Positions 50,598 to 60,775 are shown, counted from the first letter of the stretch. The stretch is 64,000 nucleotides of DNA from Pedobacter ginsengisoli (GCF_002736205.1 NZ_CP024091.1:806001-870000); one strand, 5' to 3'. Numbers and translations: made by a program. The notes: a model not told the origin generated them from the letters alone.

Positions 50598-51935
50598 ATG
50601 CGATTTTATACCAATACAGCAATTATTTGTGTGCTAATGGGTTTAAAAACCACTTTTTTGTGTGCCCAAAAACAAATTGAAACAAGAACAGCAGTACCAT
50701 TATCCTTATCAGAAGTGTGGCAAAAGGCCGATGCCTTTAGTAAAGCGATTCAAATTAAAAAAACAGGTCTCGAGGCCAGTCATCATAAGGTAAAAGACGC
50801 CTATGCTGAGCGATTACCAGAATTGTCAGTAGGAGGAAACATTGAGAAAGCAACCAATATCCCTATCTATGAAAACGGTCTTTTTCATAAACCAACGCAA
50901 CATGAAGTTATCCATACACTCTATAAAATTAATGCCGAAGGATATTTTAATATTTACAACGGAGGTAAAACAAATATAAATATCAACAAAGAGGAGGTAT
51001 TACACGAAATCGCTACCGAACAACAGAATCTGACCATTTCAGAGGTAAGGCTCATGTGCGCTGCCTATTATCTGGAACTTAAAAAGAGTCTGATGTTTAA
51101 AGAGTTGATAATGAAGGATATAGATGAGCAGGAGATACAATTAAAAGAGATTATAGCATTTCAAAAACATGGAGTAGTCTTAAAAAGTGACGTGTTAAGA
51201 GCGGAATTAAAACTGTCCAGACAAAAGCTATCGCTTGTTCAGATTGAAAACGACATCCTGCTTTCTAATCAAAAATTAAATATCCTGATTGGTGAGCCTG
51301 ACGATAATAAGGTAAGTCCCACTGAAGCCATTGCACCTGATCAGATTGTACTAAAACCTTATCAGGAATATCTTTTAGAGTCTATGGACAAATCCTATCC
51401 TTATCGGATTTCAGAAAAGGAAACCTCGTTGCGTAAAATAGAGCTTAAAAATGTGAAAGCCAATGTTACGCCCAAAATTGGTTTATATGGCGATTTCTAT
51501 TTTGCAAACCCTCAGATTTTTCTTTACCCCTATAATCCCCATTTATACTCCCTGGGTATATTTGGACTAAAAGCATCATTTCCTATATCCTCGTTTTACC
51601 ATAATAAGCATAAAACAAAGGCGGCGGAGCTGGAACTGCATCAACAGGAAATAGCACATTCGGATAGTGAAGATCAGTTGAGAAAAGAAGTAAATGAGGC
51701 TTATTTACGATTCAAAGAGAGCATAGTGAGGATAGCGGTAGCAAAAGCAAATATTAGTCAGGCAATGGAAAACTATAGGATCATAAAGAATACCTATTTC
51801 AACCAAACTTCATTAATTACCGATTTATTGGATGCAGATGTACAGCTCCTGGAAACCAAATTTGAACTCGCAACCGCTCAAATCACGGCACAATACCAAT
51901 ATTTTAAACTTCAAAATGTAATAGGAATACTTTAA
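50598..51935 (+). CDS. TolC family outer-membrane efflux protein
   Basis: 445 aa from the ATG at 50598 (a TTG six codons earlier overlaps the promoter). Signal peptide to about residue 24. Two repeats of TolC-type helices, LSLSEVWQKADAFSKAIQI near 40 and the C-terminal FNQTSLITDLLDADVQLLET. Forms the outer-membrane channel for the HlyD/MFS pair that follows 1 bp downstream. Confidence 0.9.
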   Translation: MRFYTNTAIICVLMGLKTTFLCAQKQIETRTAVPLSLSEVWQKADAFSKAIQIKKTGLEASHHKVKDAYAERLPELSVGGNIEKATNIPIYENGLFHKPTQHEVIHTLYKINAEGYFNIYNGGKTNININKEEVLHEIATEQQNLTISEVRLMCAAYYLELKKSLMFKELIMKDIDEQEIQLKEIIAFQKHGVVLKSDVLRAELKLSRQKLSLVQIENDILLSNQKLNILIGEPDDNKVSPTEAIAPDQIVLKPYQEYLLESMDKSYPYRISEKETSLRKIELKNVKANVTPKIGLYGDFYFANPQIFLYPYNPHLYSLGIFGLKASFPISSFYHNKHKTKAAELELHQQEIAHSDSEDQLRKEVNEAYLRFKESIVRIAVAKANISQAMENYRIIKNTYFNQTSLITDLLDADVQLLETKFELATAQITAQYQYFKLQNVIGIL

Positions 51936-51936
51936 G

Positions 51937-53001
51937 ATGCGCAAAAGAAATAAATACACAGTAACGGATCAGATTATCACAAAAATTACTGCATGGATTG
52001 CAGGTATAACCGCAGTTGTTTTAACAGTCTGGGGGATAATGTCACTTTGGGGTTTGTATAAATATGAACAAACCAACGATGCTCAGGTACAGGAATATAT
52101 AAATCCATTGATCTCCAGAGCAGGTGGTTTTATTACAGAAATAAGATATGATGAAAATCAGGAGGTAAAAAAGGGGGATACTTTACTCGTGATAGATGAA
52201 CGAGAATATAAGATACAGGAAAAACAAACAGAAGCAGCGCTGCAAACCGCTAAGGCACAAATTCAGGTACTTCAAAGTAATGTGTTGACACTTGAAAAAA
52301 CAGCAGAGGTATCAAAAGCGCAAATTGCAGCCTCAAAAGCTAAGTTATGGAAGCAGAAACTGGATTACGATCGTTACCAAAAGTTGTTTGAAGTAGAGTC
52401 AGCCACAGCGCAACAATTGGAAAATATAAAAGCCTCAATGGATATGGCTGACGCCGAGTTTCAGGCAGCACAGCAAAATTATCAGGCTGCCTTGTCAAAA
52501 GTAAACGATTTTAAATCTCAGCAAACAGTTGCCATAGCTGAGGTAGAACGGTTGGATGCGCTGCTAGATCGTCATCAACTTGATCTTACCTATACCATAA
52601 TTACAGCTCCCTATAACTGCAGAGTTGGCAGGCGGACGGTAGAGAAGGGGCAAATGATTGATGCCGGGCAGGTGTTGGCCTATATCGTAAATAAAGAAAC
52701 CGACAAATGGATCATTGCAAATTATAAAGAAACACAGGTTCGGAACATGCATGTTGGCGAGTTTGCGGAAGTTGAGGCAGATGCTTTCCCCGGCAAAAAG
52801 TTTAAAGGAGAGATTATTTCATTATCACCAGCCACAGGATCCAGTTTTTCTTTGCTTCCTCCCGATAATTCTACAGGAAATTATGTGAAAATTGTACAGC
52901 GTGTTCCGGTCAGGATTAGGCTGGTTGGTAAACCGGAAGAAATCGACTTGTTAAAAGCTGGAATGAACGTTAATGTGACCATCAGCAAAAAAAGTTCATG
53001 A
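51937..53001 (+). CDS. HlyD/EmrA family membrane-fusion protein
   Basis: 354 aa. One N-terminal membrane segment (about 15-35), biotinyl-lipoyl-like and barrel elements (QEVKKGDTLLVIDEREYKIQ; TIITAPYNCRVGRRTVEKGQ), and a long alpha-hairpin between. EmrA-like adaptor that links the MFS pump to TolC across the periplasm. Its stop overlaps the MFS start by 4 bp. Confidence 0.92.
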   Translation: MRKRNKYTVTDQIITKITAWIAGITAVVLTVWGIMSLWGLYKYEQTNDAQVQEYINPLISRAGGFITEIRYDENQEVKKGDTLLVIDEREYKIQEKQTEAALQTAKAQIQVLQSNVLTLEKTAEVSKAQIAASKAKLWKQKLDYDRYQKLFEVESATAQQLENIKASMDMADAEFQAAQQNYQAALSKVNDFKSQQTVAIAEVERLDALLDRHQLDLTYTIITAPYNCRVGRRTVEKGQMIDAGQVLAYIVNKETDKWIIANYKETQVRNMHVGEFAEVEADAFPGKKFKGEIISLSPATGSSFSLLPPDNSTGNYVKIVQRVPVRIRLVGKPEEIDLLKAGMNVNVTISKKSS

Positions 53002-54587
53002 GTAAATTGATCCCGCTATTTAAATTATGGGTACCTCAGTGGCTCATCAAGGTAACTTTGTTCATTGTTTTGTTGCCTAGTTTAGTGCTTTTTTTTCTGC
53101 CGTTGGCTAACATAAATGCCGCGGCAGGCTATTACGGGATTGAGCCGGCTGATGTACAATATTCCGTAGTTGTATTTTACGCTGGTTATACTTCTTTTTT
53201 CTCGCTTGAAAGACGCTTCTTTCGTTATCTGGCTGCTAAAGAATATTTTTTCATCTTCACTTTAATACAGATACTAACCTCTTTTGGCTGTTATCAGGTG
53301 CAAAGCTTACCACTCTTACTCTTGCTAAGGTTCATCCAGGGAATGTGTTTAACCAGTACAGCAAATCTGGCGCTAGCCTTAATTTACAATCGACTAAAAA
53401 CTGAAAGGGCTAGAGAAATTGGCTACTCTGTGTACTTCGGGATGTTGATTTGTATGCTTCCTTTTAACAATTTCATCACTGCTGATCTGATTGACAGCTT
53501 TAATTTCAATGTTTTATATAAAGGTGCCATGTTTTCTTATGTTCCCAGCTTGATATTGCTTTCAGTAATCATGAACAACATCAGGCTGGATATAAAATTT
53601 CCATTATACTTATTGGACTGGGCCAGTTTTATTCTATACGCCATATTCCTATCTCTTTTAGGTTACGTTTTGGTATACGGGCAGGAATACTACTGGTTCC
53701 AGGACAATAGAATTTTATACAATACGTTGGGTTCTGCTTCATCTCTGTTACTTTTTCTACTGCGGCAATTTGTATTGAAACGGCCTTATTTTGATTTGGA
53801 AGTATTTAAATACAGGAACTTTAAAATAGGGGCACTTATTCTGTTTATACTCTACATTTGCAGGTTTGCTTCAGGTCTGACCTCTGCCTATTTTAGTAAT
53901 GTTTTAGGACTAGACCCCATACATATTTCCTACATCAACCTCTTTAATATTCTTGGAATTATAATAGGCGTAATTACCTCCTGTGTGATGGTACTTCAAA
54001 AGAGACCGGTAAGGTTAATATGGATCTATGGTTTTTGTTTGCTATTGCTGTATCATGTAGGTATGTTTTTCTTTCTAAATATTCAAGCCAATGAAAACAT
54101 CTTCTATTTACCGTTGATTATTCAAGGGCTGGGGGTAGGCATGTTGATGACGCCGACCATCATCTTTATGATTTCTTCAGCACCGGTACGTTTTGGAGCC
54201 ACCGCAGCTGGAATTTGCTTATTTGTTCGGTGTTTTGGGTTTTATGCCAGCATCGCTTTGATGAATTTTTATGAATTGTTTTCTAAAAGCAAACACTACA
54301 ATACATTTCAGGAACAATTAACACAGCTTAATCCGGTTACTTCAGTGGCACTTTCTAAACAAACGCAGGCTTTGGTACATCATGGGGCCAATGCTGATAA
54401 GGCAATAAAGGTTGCTCAAAAGCTGCTTGTTAAATCAATTGATGTTCAAGGTCAAATACGGTATGCTATGGATTATTATGAAATGATTAGCTGGATGCTG
54501 GTTTTTACGATTACATTGGTTGCGCTATTCCCTTACATTAACCGGACAGTGATTTATCTAAGATCCGATCAGCCGGCACCTTTTTAA
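52998..54587 (+). CDS. MFS multidrug efflux transporter (DHA2/EmrB-like)
   Basis: 529 aa with about 14 membrane segments. ADVQYSVVVFYAGYTSFFSLERR and RFIQGMC in the N-half are DHA2-like; a GLGVGMLMTPTIIFMISSAP motif in the C-half is typical of the family. Proton-driven export of hydrophobic toxins through the HlyD/TolC partners. Translationally coupled to the adaptor. Confidence 0.9.
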   Translation: MSKLIPLFKLWVPQWLIKVTLFIVLLPSLVLFFLPLANINAAAGYYGIEPADVQYSVVVFYAGYTSFFSLERRFFRYLAAKEYFFIFTLIQILTSFGCYQVQSLPLLLLLRFIQGMCLTSTANLALALIYNRLKTERAREIGYSVYFGMLICMLPFNNFITADLIDSFNFNVLYKGAMFSYVPSLILLSVIMNNIRLDIKFPLYLLDWASFILYAIFLSLLGYVLVYGQEYYWFQDNRILYNTLGSASSLLLFLLRQFVLKRPYFDLEVFKYRNFKIGALILFILYICRFASGLTSAYFSNVLGLDPIHISYINLFNILGIIIGVITSCVMVLQKRPVRLIWIYGFCLLLLYHVGMFFFLNIQANENIFYLPLIIQGLGVGMLMTPTIIFMISSAPVRFGATAAGICLFVRCFGFYASIALMNFYELFSKSKHYNTFQEQLTQLNPVTSVALSKQTQALVHHGANADKAIKVAQKLLVKSIDVQGQIRYAMDYYEMISWMLVFTITLVALFPYINRTVIYLRSDQPAPF

Positions 54588-54599
54588 TAGATTTAGCAT

Positions 54600-54926
54600 A
54601 TGGAAGTTTATCACACACTTAATGAGGTAGTTGAAATTCTATTAGGTCAAGGATATCTGATTGATTTTAAGTGTGTTTATGAAGCCTCATTTAATGATAT
54701 GCCCATGCCCCAAGACTTCAAGATTGATTCGCTTTATATGGTTAAAGATGAAGAAGAGAATGGCCAAAACCTGTTGGTAGCGGCCATATCTTCTAAAACC
54801 TTAAAAGCTAAAACTATATTGGTTAATACTTTGGTTCAATATGATGACCAGCTCATGTTGGATCGGGTAAATATTCGAATTAGACAATTTGTGATTTATC
54901 TGATTAAAAAATATAACCCTTTTTAA
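54600..54926 (+). CDS. Small protein annotated elsewhere as phosphoribosylpyrophosphate synthetase-like
   Basis: 108 aa. The N-half (HTLNEVVEILLGQGYLIDF) and C-half (FKIDSLYMVKDEEENGQNLL, AISSKTLKAKTILVNTLVQY) match the Bacteroidota family; no PRPP synthetase motif is present, so that label is unreliable. Full-length relative of the 62-aa gene at 46007. 12 bp after the MFS gene. Confidence 0.7.
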   Translation: MEVYHTLNEVVEILLGQGYLIDFKCVYEASFNDMPMPQDFKIDSLYMVKDEEENGQNLLVAAISSKTLKAKTILVNTLVQYDDQLMLDRVNIRIRQFVIYLIKKYNPF

Positions 54927-54966
54927 TCAGTTTTTTAAAAATTATTTTAATTCGTTCCATTGTAAT

Positions 54967-55281
54967 TTATCTTTTGTTGTAAATGTGAACTAGAAATTCC
55001 TGCTTTACAGCTTTGTTCTCAAACTGACCCGAATAGTGAGCAGTCTGCGTTGCACTATTGGTATCTTTAATTCCCCTTGAAGCGGCACATAAATGGTCTG
55101 CTTCAATCACCACCACCACATCATCATGTTGCAAAACTTCTTTTAAAGCTTCTGAAATTTGAATTGTCAAGCGCTCCTGCACTTGTGGACGTTTTGCGTA
55201 ATACTGTACCAAACGATTGATTTTTGACAATCCAATTACCTGCTTGTCGGGAATATAGGCAACGTGTACCTTTCCAATCAT
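54967..55281 (-). pseudogene. C-terminal half of GTP cyclohydrolase I (folE remnant)
   Basis: 104-codon frame matching the last half of FolE: IGKVHVAYIPDKQVIGLSKI, YAKRPQVQERLT and EADHLCAASRGIKDTNSATQ (the zinc-ligand Cys is kept). FolE is about 190-220 aa; the N-terminal part with the other zinc ligands and the substrate site is missing. Homology continues three residues before the ATG and then meets a stop. A remnant. Confidence 0.85.
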
Positions 55282-55464
55282 TGGTGCAAGTCAGGGGACT
55301 AAATATTCAATCCAAAAAATCTATTTTATATGTTGGGCATTTCGATTCTATGCACATAAAAAATGTATTTCTAAAATGACTAATTTTATGGAAAATGATC
55401 TTGAAAAAGCATCATTGTTTTAACAACCTGTAGCATATATTAACGGTCATACACATTAAAAATC

Positions 55465-56235
55465 ATGATAAAATTCAAACGCTTATGCTTTCTGATTATG
55501 TTTCTTCTTCCTGGTGGTTTATTTGCCTGTTCATGTGCCAATGAGGGTGTGGTCAATAACTTTCAGCAATCCGAATTTGTGGCAAAAGCTAAAATCATCA
55601 AAATAACACCGGATTCAGCAAATTCGGAATACCATGATGCGGTAATAGAAATCATCAATTTATATAAGGGTGAGCGGGAGAATAAGATCAAAATCATGAG
55701 TTCACTGAATACTTCCTGCGGTTTTTTGCCGGATGAAAATTCAACATGGATCATATTTGCAAGTACATGGCAGGGAGTGTTGAGTTTTGGGCTCTGCTCT
55801 GGCAGCATGCAAGTTGACGAATACTTCGACCCTGTTGAGTATCCAAATGCAGGAAAGAATTGGGGCAATACCGTTAAACTAAGAGAAGGCGCGATTACAT
55901 TTCTTAGCAACCATAAGATTTTTAACCCCAACCCTTCTTTGATCCGTGCATACAATAGTGAGATCGGTACATTCAAAGGTTATAAAAATGAGAATAGCTT
56001 CGCAATTTTTCAAGTGGATGTGAATTCCGACTTCTCGATTGCCGCTATTAAACAGCTTAAGAAGTTCCAGAACGGGAAACTGAACAGGTTGGTTTTTAAC
56101 AGTATGAAAACGAAGCTAACGCTCGCTGGAAAAAGGGGAAGACCCTTAGGTAAGCCTGCCCGACTGATCTTATTCTGTTACTATTATGAACAAAACGGAG
56201 CACACCAAAGCTTCTTAAGCTTTTTCGACGTTTAG
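55465..56235 (+). CDS. Exported protein with TIMP/netrin-like N-terminus
   Basis: 256 aa. Signal peptide (1-21) followed at once by CSCANEGVVNNFQQSEFVAK, the C-x-C start of TIMP/NTR-like folds, and further Cys at about 84 and 111. The C-terminal half is unrecognised, with a segment FNSMKTKLTLAGKRGRPLGK. Bacterial relatives are of unknown function. Possibly extracellular or periplasmic. Stand-alone gene. Confidence 0.65.
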   Translation: MIKFKRLCFLIMFLLPGGLFACSCANEGVVNNFQQSEFVAKAKIIKITPDSANSEYHDAVIEIINLYKGERENKIKIMSSLNTSCGFLPDENSTWIIFASTWQGVLSFGLCSGSMQVDEYFDPVEYPNAGKNWGNTVKLREGAITFLSNHKIFNPNPSLIRAYNSEIGTFKGYKNENSFAIFQVDVNSDFSIAAIKQLKKFQNGKLNRLVFNSMKTKLTLAGKRGRPLGKPARLILFCYYYEQNGAHQSFLSFFDV

Positions 56236-56388
56236 GTTTGAAGGAATTTTCAATGCGCTTAAAAATATAACTGCATCGGAAATTACCGGGGGATCTGCAA
56301 ATGCGCCTTACAATTAGGTAGCTGTTATGCTAATGTTGTAACTTATTTGCTTGTCTTTTGTCTATCTGATAAACCTTATGGTCATGCT

Positions 56389-56559
56389 ATGGTGGTTTCT
56401 AAACTAACAGCAGTATTCTTGTTTATTCTTTTTTTGTCAGGCTGTGTTGAAAAAACGATTGAAAATCCTAATGAGGTGTACAAGTTTTGTTCAGGGAGAT
56501 CAGTTCGGCAATTACCGGTATATGAAATTATAGGACGTTGTTTACTCTGGGGTAGTTAG
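56389..56559 (+). pseudogene. Truncated lipoprotein gene
   Basis: 56-codon frame from the ATG at 56389. Lipoprotein signal FLFILFLSGCVEKT, then IENPNEVYKFCSGRS, which looks like the start of a larger secreted protein family. The frame stops soon after. Probably a remnant; a small real lipoprotein cannot be excluded. Confidence 0.4.
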
Positions 56560-56594
56560 GTGATTTTTTATATTTGATAAAAAAAACCAATAGA

Positions 56595-57215
56595 ATGAAA
56601 GCATTTATTACGTACGAAGGTCTGCCGCTTAATTCTGGGGGAGCGCATCAACTGCCTGCAAAACCACTTACAGAGGTATGTGCCTCGATGCTTAATTTTC
56701 TGCAATTGTATACGGATACTCAGGGAGCTGACCGGGTAAGAGTACAATTGGTGGATTTCAGCTTTAGAAATATCATAAAATATTCTTTAAGGTTTGGCTT
56801 TCCTTCTTTCGACTGGAACAATTATTTGGCGAATGGAATTAAAGATACTTACTGGAACGTGTATTTGAGAAAAATTGAATATTATGTCGATCAGATAGTC
56901 AGCCATCGGGAATTGGGCCTTTCTGTCTACTGGAGGTTTAATTTCATAGATCCTCGTACCAGGAGGGTTTTGCCAGGACAATCAGAACTGCCGGTCCTTG
57001 ATGCCCGACTAGAAAACTCACGGGTATACCTATGGCTCTCAGCAACGAAATCGACTGCATCTGTCTGGTTTGCCTTTCCATTCGATCATTTGACAGATGA
57101 CAACTTAAAATATATTGAAGGCATCCAGGAAACCCTGCCTTTCAAGTTTTCAAAACGCTTCTGGCGCCTGTGGAACAAATCCGATAATGGTAAGTGGATT
57201 CCAAAGAAGATTTGA
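56595..57215 (+). CDS. Uncharacterised protein
   Basis: 206 aa from the ATG at 56595 (a TTG at 56574 would add 7 residues). No signal peptide or membrane segment. Contains SLRFGFPSFDWNNYLANGIK and LSVYWRFNFIDPRTRRVLPG and ends in FSKRFWRLWNKSDNGKWIPK. Aromatic- and Arg-rich. Not recognised; the frame is long and codon use looks real. May be a mobile-region cargo or contact-dependent immunity-like protein, without evidence. Confidence 0.55.
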   Translation: MKAFITYEGLPLNSGGAHQLPAKPLTEVCASMLNFLQLYTDTQGADRVRVQLVDFSFRNIIKYSLRFGFPSFDWNNYLANGIKDTYWNVYLRKIEYYVDQIVSHRELGLSVYWRFNFIDPRTRRVLPGQSELPVLDARLENSRVYLWLSATKSTASVWFAFPFDHLTDDNLKYIEGIQETLPFKFSKRFWRLWNKSDNGKWIPKKI

Positions 57216-57249
57216 AGCTTGCGATACAAAAGGGAACAAGAAAGTGGCT

Positions 57250-57465
57250 TTATTCTCCAAAGAGTCTTGTGGTTTTCTTTCCGATGAAAGAGATTGCTGT
57301 CATTTCGCCACTGCTGCTGGTCCTGGGGCCTATTAATACCGCAATCTTTGTGTTTTTGTTTTTTATTTTATAAGGATTCGGAACGGTTAGGGGTACGCCT
57401 TTCCCTACTCCGCATTTGCCCTTGGCATAATACCAGTTATTCTTTTGCTCCTTTTTATTTACCAT
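57250..57465 (-). pseudogene. S41 peptidase fragment
   Basis: 71-codon frame with IAVLIGPRTSSSGEMTAISF, the catalytic Ser box of S41 (C-terminal-processing/tricorn-like) peptidases, and FIGKKTTRLFGE before an early stop. Both ends of the protein are missing. A remnant. Confidence 0.7.
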
Positions 57466-57498
57466 TTTGACGAAATAGCCTAAATTACCTTCTCCGAC

Positions 57499-57627
57499 AG
57501 CCTGGCAATGGCACAGGCGGATTCGGGAGATAAAAAAAATGCAATGCTGATGTATAAAAAAGCTTTAGCGCTTAACCCAAATCTCAGCAGCGGTGTTAAT
57601 GCTTTAAAAAAGCTGAACAGTGAATGA
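57499..57627 (+). pseudogene. TPR-containing C-terminal fragment
   Basis: Short frame DSLAMAQADSGDKKNAMLMY then KKALALNPNLSSGVNALKKL and a stop: one tetratricopeptide repeat and the usual C-terminal helix of a larger protein. No start of its own is seen. A remnant. Confidence 0.5.
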
Positions 57628-57685
57628 TAAGCCCCGTTCTTACCCTATATGTGATATTTGAAAAAGTTGCAGCTTCATCTGAGAG

Positions 57686-59251
57686 CTAATTGTGGGTATG
57701 TGCATTTAATCCATTTACTGCTTTGTTCCCATAAATAATGCAGTCCCAGAGTCTGATATGATAACCAGAATCAGGATTTGTGACTTCCAGCTTAATATGA
57801 TGTTTACCTTCTGGTAATTGGTATTTCCAGGTTAGCTCATGCCTGCGTGTTTTAAACGAAGAGGAAAGAACGGCAGTTTCATGAAGTATTCCATCAATGT
57901 AGACCTTAACTTTAAAACTGTAATCTGCTGCCTTTGCATCATGCTTATCGTTACTTCCGCGCAAGACAAATCCGGTTCCCTCGAAGTCAAAGTCATAGGT
58001 TAAACCCATATTCTTATTTAAAATGGTCTTAAGGATGGGATGTACACCTTCAAAACCCTGTTCGTATTTCACCGGTTTCGGCTTTTGTACGGCGATTTCA
58101 ATCTCATCGGAGTTTACCTTGCCACCATTGTTAATGATGGTTTGCAGCGCATGTTTATAGCTAATTTCGTAAACCTTGTTCAATGACATGGAGGTGTATT
58201 TGAAGTCCAGATCTTCACTGCCCTTTAACCCTTTTTTCCAATAGTCCGGTATTTTGTCGTAACCTAACATGGTACCCAATATACCTGCTGCTGAAGAAGG
58301 ATTGCAGTCTGAGTCCTGTCCGGTTCTGGTGGCTATTTCCAGTGTTTTTGCAAAATCACCTTTGCCGTATAAAAGCCCCATAACTACGTATGCAGAATTC
58401 ACTTTAGCGTCAATATTGAAAGGAGTAAATATGCCTTCCGGACAACCATTTTCTGCAGCATATTTCTTTTGCACTTCAAACCAAGTTTGTTTCCAGTCTC
58501 TGGGAAACTGCTTATGCCAGCGAATGACATCTGCTATGCATCGGTAGAAAAGCGTGTTTTGAGGAATGGTTTTTAATGCCTCATTTACTACAACATTGAC
58601 ATCGTTACTGGTAAAAGCCATACTATACATTGCGCCCATAAAAACACCTCCGTACCAGCCGTCACCATAATTCATGATATGGCCTACCTTATCGCTGATT
58701 TGGCTCGCGGTATTGGGCATACCCGGCGTCATAAGTCCTGCAAAATCCGCTTCGATTTGATAGTCAATGTCGTCTGAATGAGGATTGTTTAACCAATGAC
58801 CACTCTCAGGTGCCTTGATCCCGTTCAGTATGTTATACCTGGCCGCCTGGTTTGCATGCCATAAACTGTAAGAAGCAGTTGCAAACGCATCAGCAAAGGC
58901 ATCAACTGGAGCATCCAGACCCTGTTTTTCCATTACTTCCACGAATGTGAGATCCATATAAATGTCGTCAAAAAGATCCGGCCATTCTTCCATCAGCCTT
59001 TTCACATAGCCTTCCTGATAAGGTATAATTTGATTGTCCTGGATATAAGTTCCGTTGTATCTGAATTCAGTATAGCTGCCAAAACTCACACCTATAGTTT
59101 GTCCTGCCCAGCCGCCCTTAATCTTATCCTTTAAAACTTTAGTACTTAGTTTTAAAACTTTGATGTTTTTATCAACACTGGTAGCACTTATTGAAGGGAT
59201 AATAAGTGCAACAAAAAGAATTGCATAAAAGTTAGTGATATATTTTTTCAT
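57686..59251 (-). CDS. ADP-ribosylglycohydrolase family protein, exported
   Basis: 521 aa from the ATG at 59251. Signal peptide (1-23). The ADP-ribosylhydrolase fold has GGWAGQTIGVSFGSYTEF near 45, DDIYMDLTF (metal-binding Asp cluster), GDGWYGGVFMGAM and TRTGQDSDCNPSSAAGILG, where the last Asp residues bind Mg. The C-terminal about 110 residues are a beta-rich domain with LRGSNDKHDAKAADYSFKVK, ending in an IRLWDCIIYG strand, possibly carbohydrate-binding. Exported forms in Bacteroidota are probably glycoside- or nucleoside-directed, not intracellular. Confidence 0.85.
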   Translation of the reverse strand: MKKYITNFYAILFVALIIPSISATSVDKNIKVLKLSTKVLKDKIKGGWAGQTIGVSFGSYTEFRYNGTYIQDNQIIPYQEGYVKRLMEEWPDLFDDIYMDLTFVEVMEKQGLDAPVDAFADAFATASYSLWHANQAARYNILNGIKAPESGHWLNNPHSDDIDYQIEADFAGLMTPGMPNTASQISDKVGHIMNYGDGWYGGVFMGAMYSMAFTSNDVNVVVNEALKTIPQNTLFYRCIADVIRWHKQFPRDWKQTWFEVQKKYAAENGCPEGIFTPFNIDAKVNSAYVVMGLLYGKGDFAKTLEIATRTGQDSDCNPSSAAGILGTMLGYDKIPDYWKKGLKGSEDLDFKYTSMSLNKVYEISYKHALQTIINNGGKVNSDEIEIAVQKPKPVKYEQGFEGVHPILKTILNKNMGLTYDFDFEGTGFVLRGSNDKHDAKAADYSFKVKVYIDGILHETAVLSSSFKTRRHELTWKYQLPEGKHHIKLEVTNPDSGYHIRLWDCIIYGNKAVNGLNAHTHN

Positions 59252-59412
59252 ATTGATCCTTAAAATTAAACATTTCCACCGATAATTATCATACCTATTC
59301 CCAATACGAAACACATGAATATTGCCCAAATCAGTGTATTAATCTTTGAGCTGCATCCTTTAAATTCTTTCCAGATGATTTAAAGATAAGGAAAGCAAAA
59401 AATGTAAACCCA

Positions 59413-59610
59413 TTGTTCCAGGTTTGTGAGATTCAGGTGTCTTACCAGCCAAAGTTTAAAGCTTCTGAATGTCCAAGAGCGGGTAGCTCGGGAGAAGCTT
59501 ATCGTGTATTGATCAGCAACTTGGATACAGAAGATTTATTTAATTTACATTTTTTACATTTCTTTTTACAATGTTATTGGTGCCTGAATGAATCCGCCAA
59601 GCTAGGTTTG
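59413..59610 (+). pseudogene. RadC/JAB-domain fragment
   Basis: A frame with IQVSYQPKFKASECPRAGSS and GEAYRVLISNLDTEDLF matches the start of RadC-like JAB proteins found on Bacteroidota mobile elements. After that the frame degenerates. No ATG start; a TTG is the only one. A remnant with moderate support. Confidence 0.5.
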
Positions 59611-59629
59611 GGTAAATAACAATGTTGGT

Positions 59630-60772
59630 ATGAAAATTCATTTATTATTTCAGATGCTGATGTACTTTTCGCTGGCGGCTTTTGCCCGGCAAAAGGAAAG
59701 CTGGGTAGACAAGCCGATTGTTGAGTGGCCCAAGATTGCAATGATCAATGAGGTTCAGTTTAAAAACGGTGACCGCTATGTTCATTCTTCTTTTAAGTAC
59801 GCGGGTACAGGGTTTTTAATTGATAACGGTAAGGACACACTGGCGGCAACCGCTAAGCACATTCTCTGGATTGCTAAAAACAAGCAGAGCAAGGGGACTG
59901 AAGTCAATGCCGCGCTTAAAGAATGGTTGATGCGGCCAAAGGGTGATATGCGGGATTCAGCCGTGATGGACGAGTTACTAAATGAAGACCCTGACGAAGT
60001 GCTGGAGGGCAAGGAATCCACGGTACAGGAACGGGACTGGATTGTGTTTACGGTAAAAAAGAGCTCGCCTAATTTATATCCTTTAAAGCCCCGCTATACG
60101 CAGGTGAAGCCGGGAGAGAAGGTATATATTTTAAGTTGCGCCTATGAGGATAGCCTCAGTACGGTTCATCAGGGCAGGGTTTATCAGAAATATGGAATGG
60201 ACATCCTGATCGAACGTGATATGAAGACGCATAAGGGCGGCAGCAGTGGTTCACCGGTGATTGATTCCAATGGCTATCTGATCGGGATCATTACTGGTAG
60301 CGCGGGTGCTGAGGTGGGTAATGTATCAGTGGCAATCTCCAATGAATACCTCAGGAATGTGCTGGACAAAAAGCCGGGTCTTAATGAACCGAAGAAGGAC
60401 TATGGTGAGCTGATTTACCATGCGGTAATTCATGAGGGTGTTGGGGCAGCGATCAGGCGGTATCAGGATTTGGTTAAGGATCCCAAGAATTATTACGTTT
60501 ACAACCTGCGCAGTCCGAACCGGAGTGGTCTGAGGGAAACAGGAGAAAGGCTTTTGGCCGAGGGTCGCATTGGAGAGGCAGTGACGATCCTGAAGTTTAA
60601 CCTCAAAGTGAATCTCAAATTTCATGAGAATTACAACCTGCTGGCTAAGGCTGAGCTAGCGGCCGGAAATACGGCTGGGGCGATAATGGCCTATCGGCAA
60701 TCTGTAAAATCAAACGGTGATAAGCAAAACGAGGCTTATGCCGCATTGGAAAAATTAAATGCCAAACCTTAA
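59630..60772 (+). CDS. Trypsin-like serine protease with C-terminal TPR
   Basis: 380 aa with signal peptide (1-18). A chymotrypsin-like protease domain (about 50-245) shows the catalytic His in AATAKHILWIAK, an Asp in QERDWIVF, and the catalytic Ser in KGGSSGSPVIDSNGYL. The C-terminal 120 residues form TPR-type helices (GRIGEAVTILKFNLKVN; AAGNTAGAIMAYRQSVK). Exported, perhaps processing envelope proteins. It precedes yceI by 3 bp. Confidence 0.85.
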   Translation: MKIHLLFQMLMYFSLAAFARQKESWVDKPIVEWPKIAMINEVQFKNGDRYVHSSFKYAGTGFLIDNGKDTLAATAKHILWIAKNKQSKGTEVNAALKEWLMRPKGDMRDSAVMDELLNEDPDEVLEGKESTVQERDWIVFTVKKSSPNLYPLKPRYTQVKPGEKVYILSCAYEDSLSTVHQGRVYQKYGMDILIERDMKTHKGGSSGSPVIDSNGYLIGIITGSAGAEVGNVSVAISNEYLRNVLDKKPGLNEPKKDYGELIYHAVIHEGVGAAIRRYQDLVKDPKNYYVYNLRSPNRSGLRETGERLLAEGRIGEAVTILKFNLKVNLKFHENYNLLAKAELAAGNTAGAIMAYRQSVKSNGDKQNEAYAALEKLNAKP

Positions 60773-60775
60773 GAA

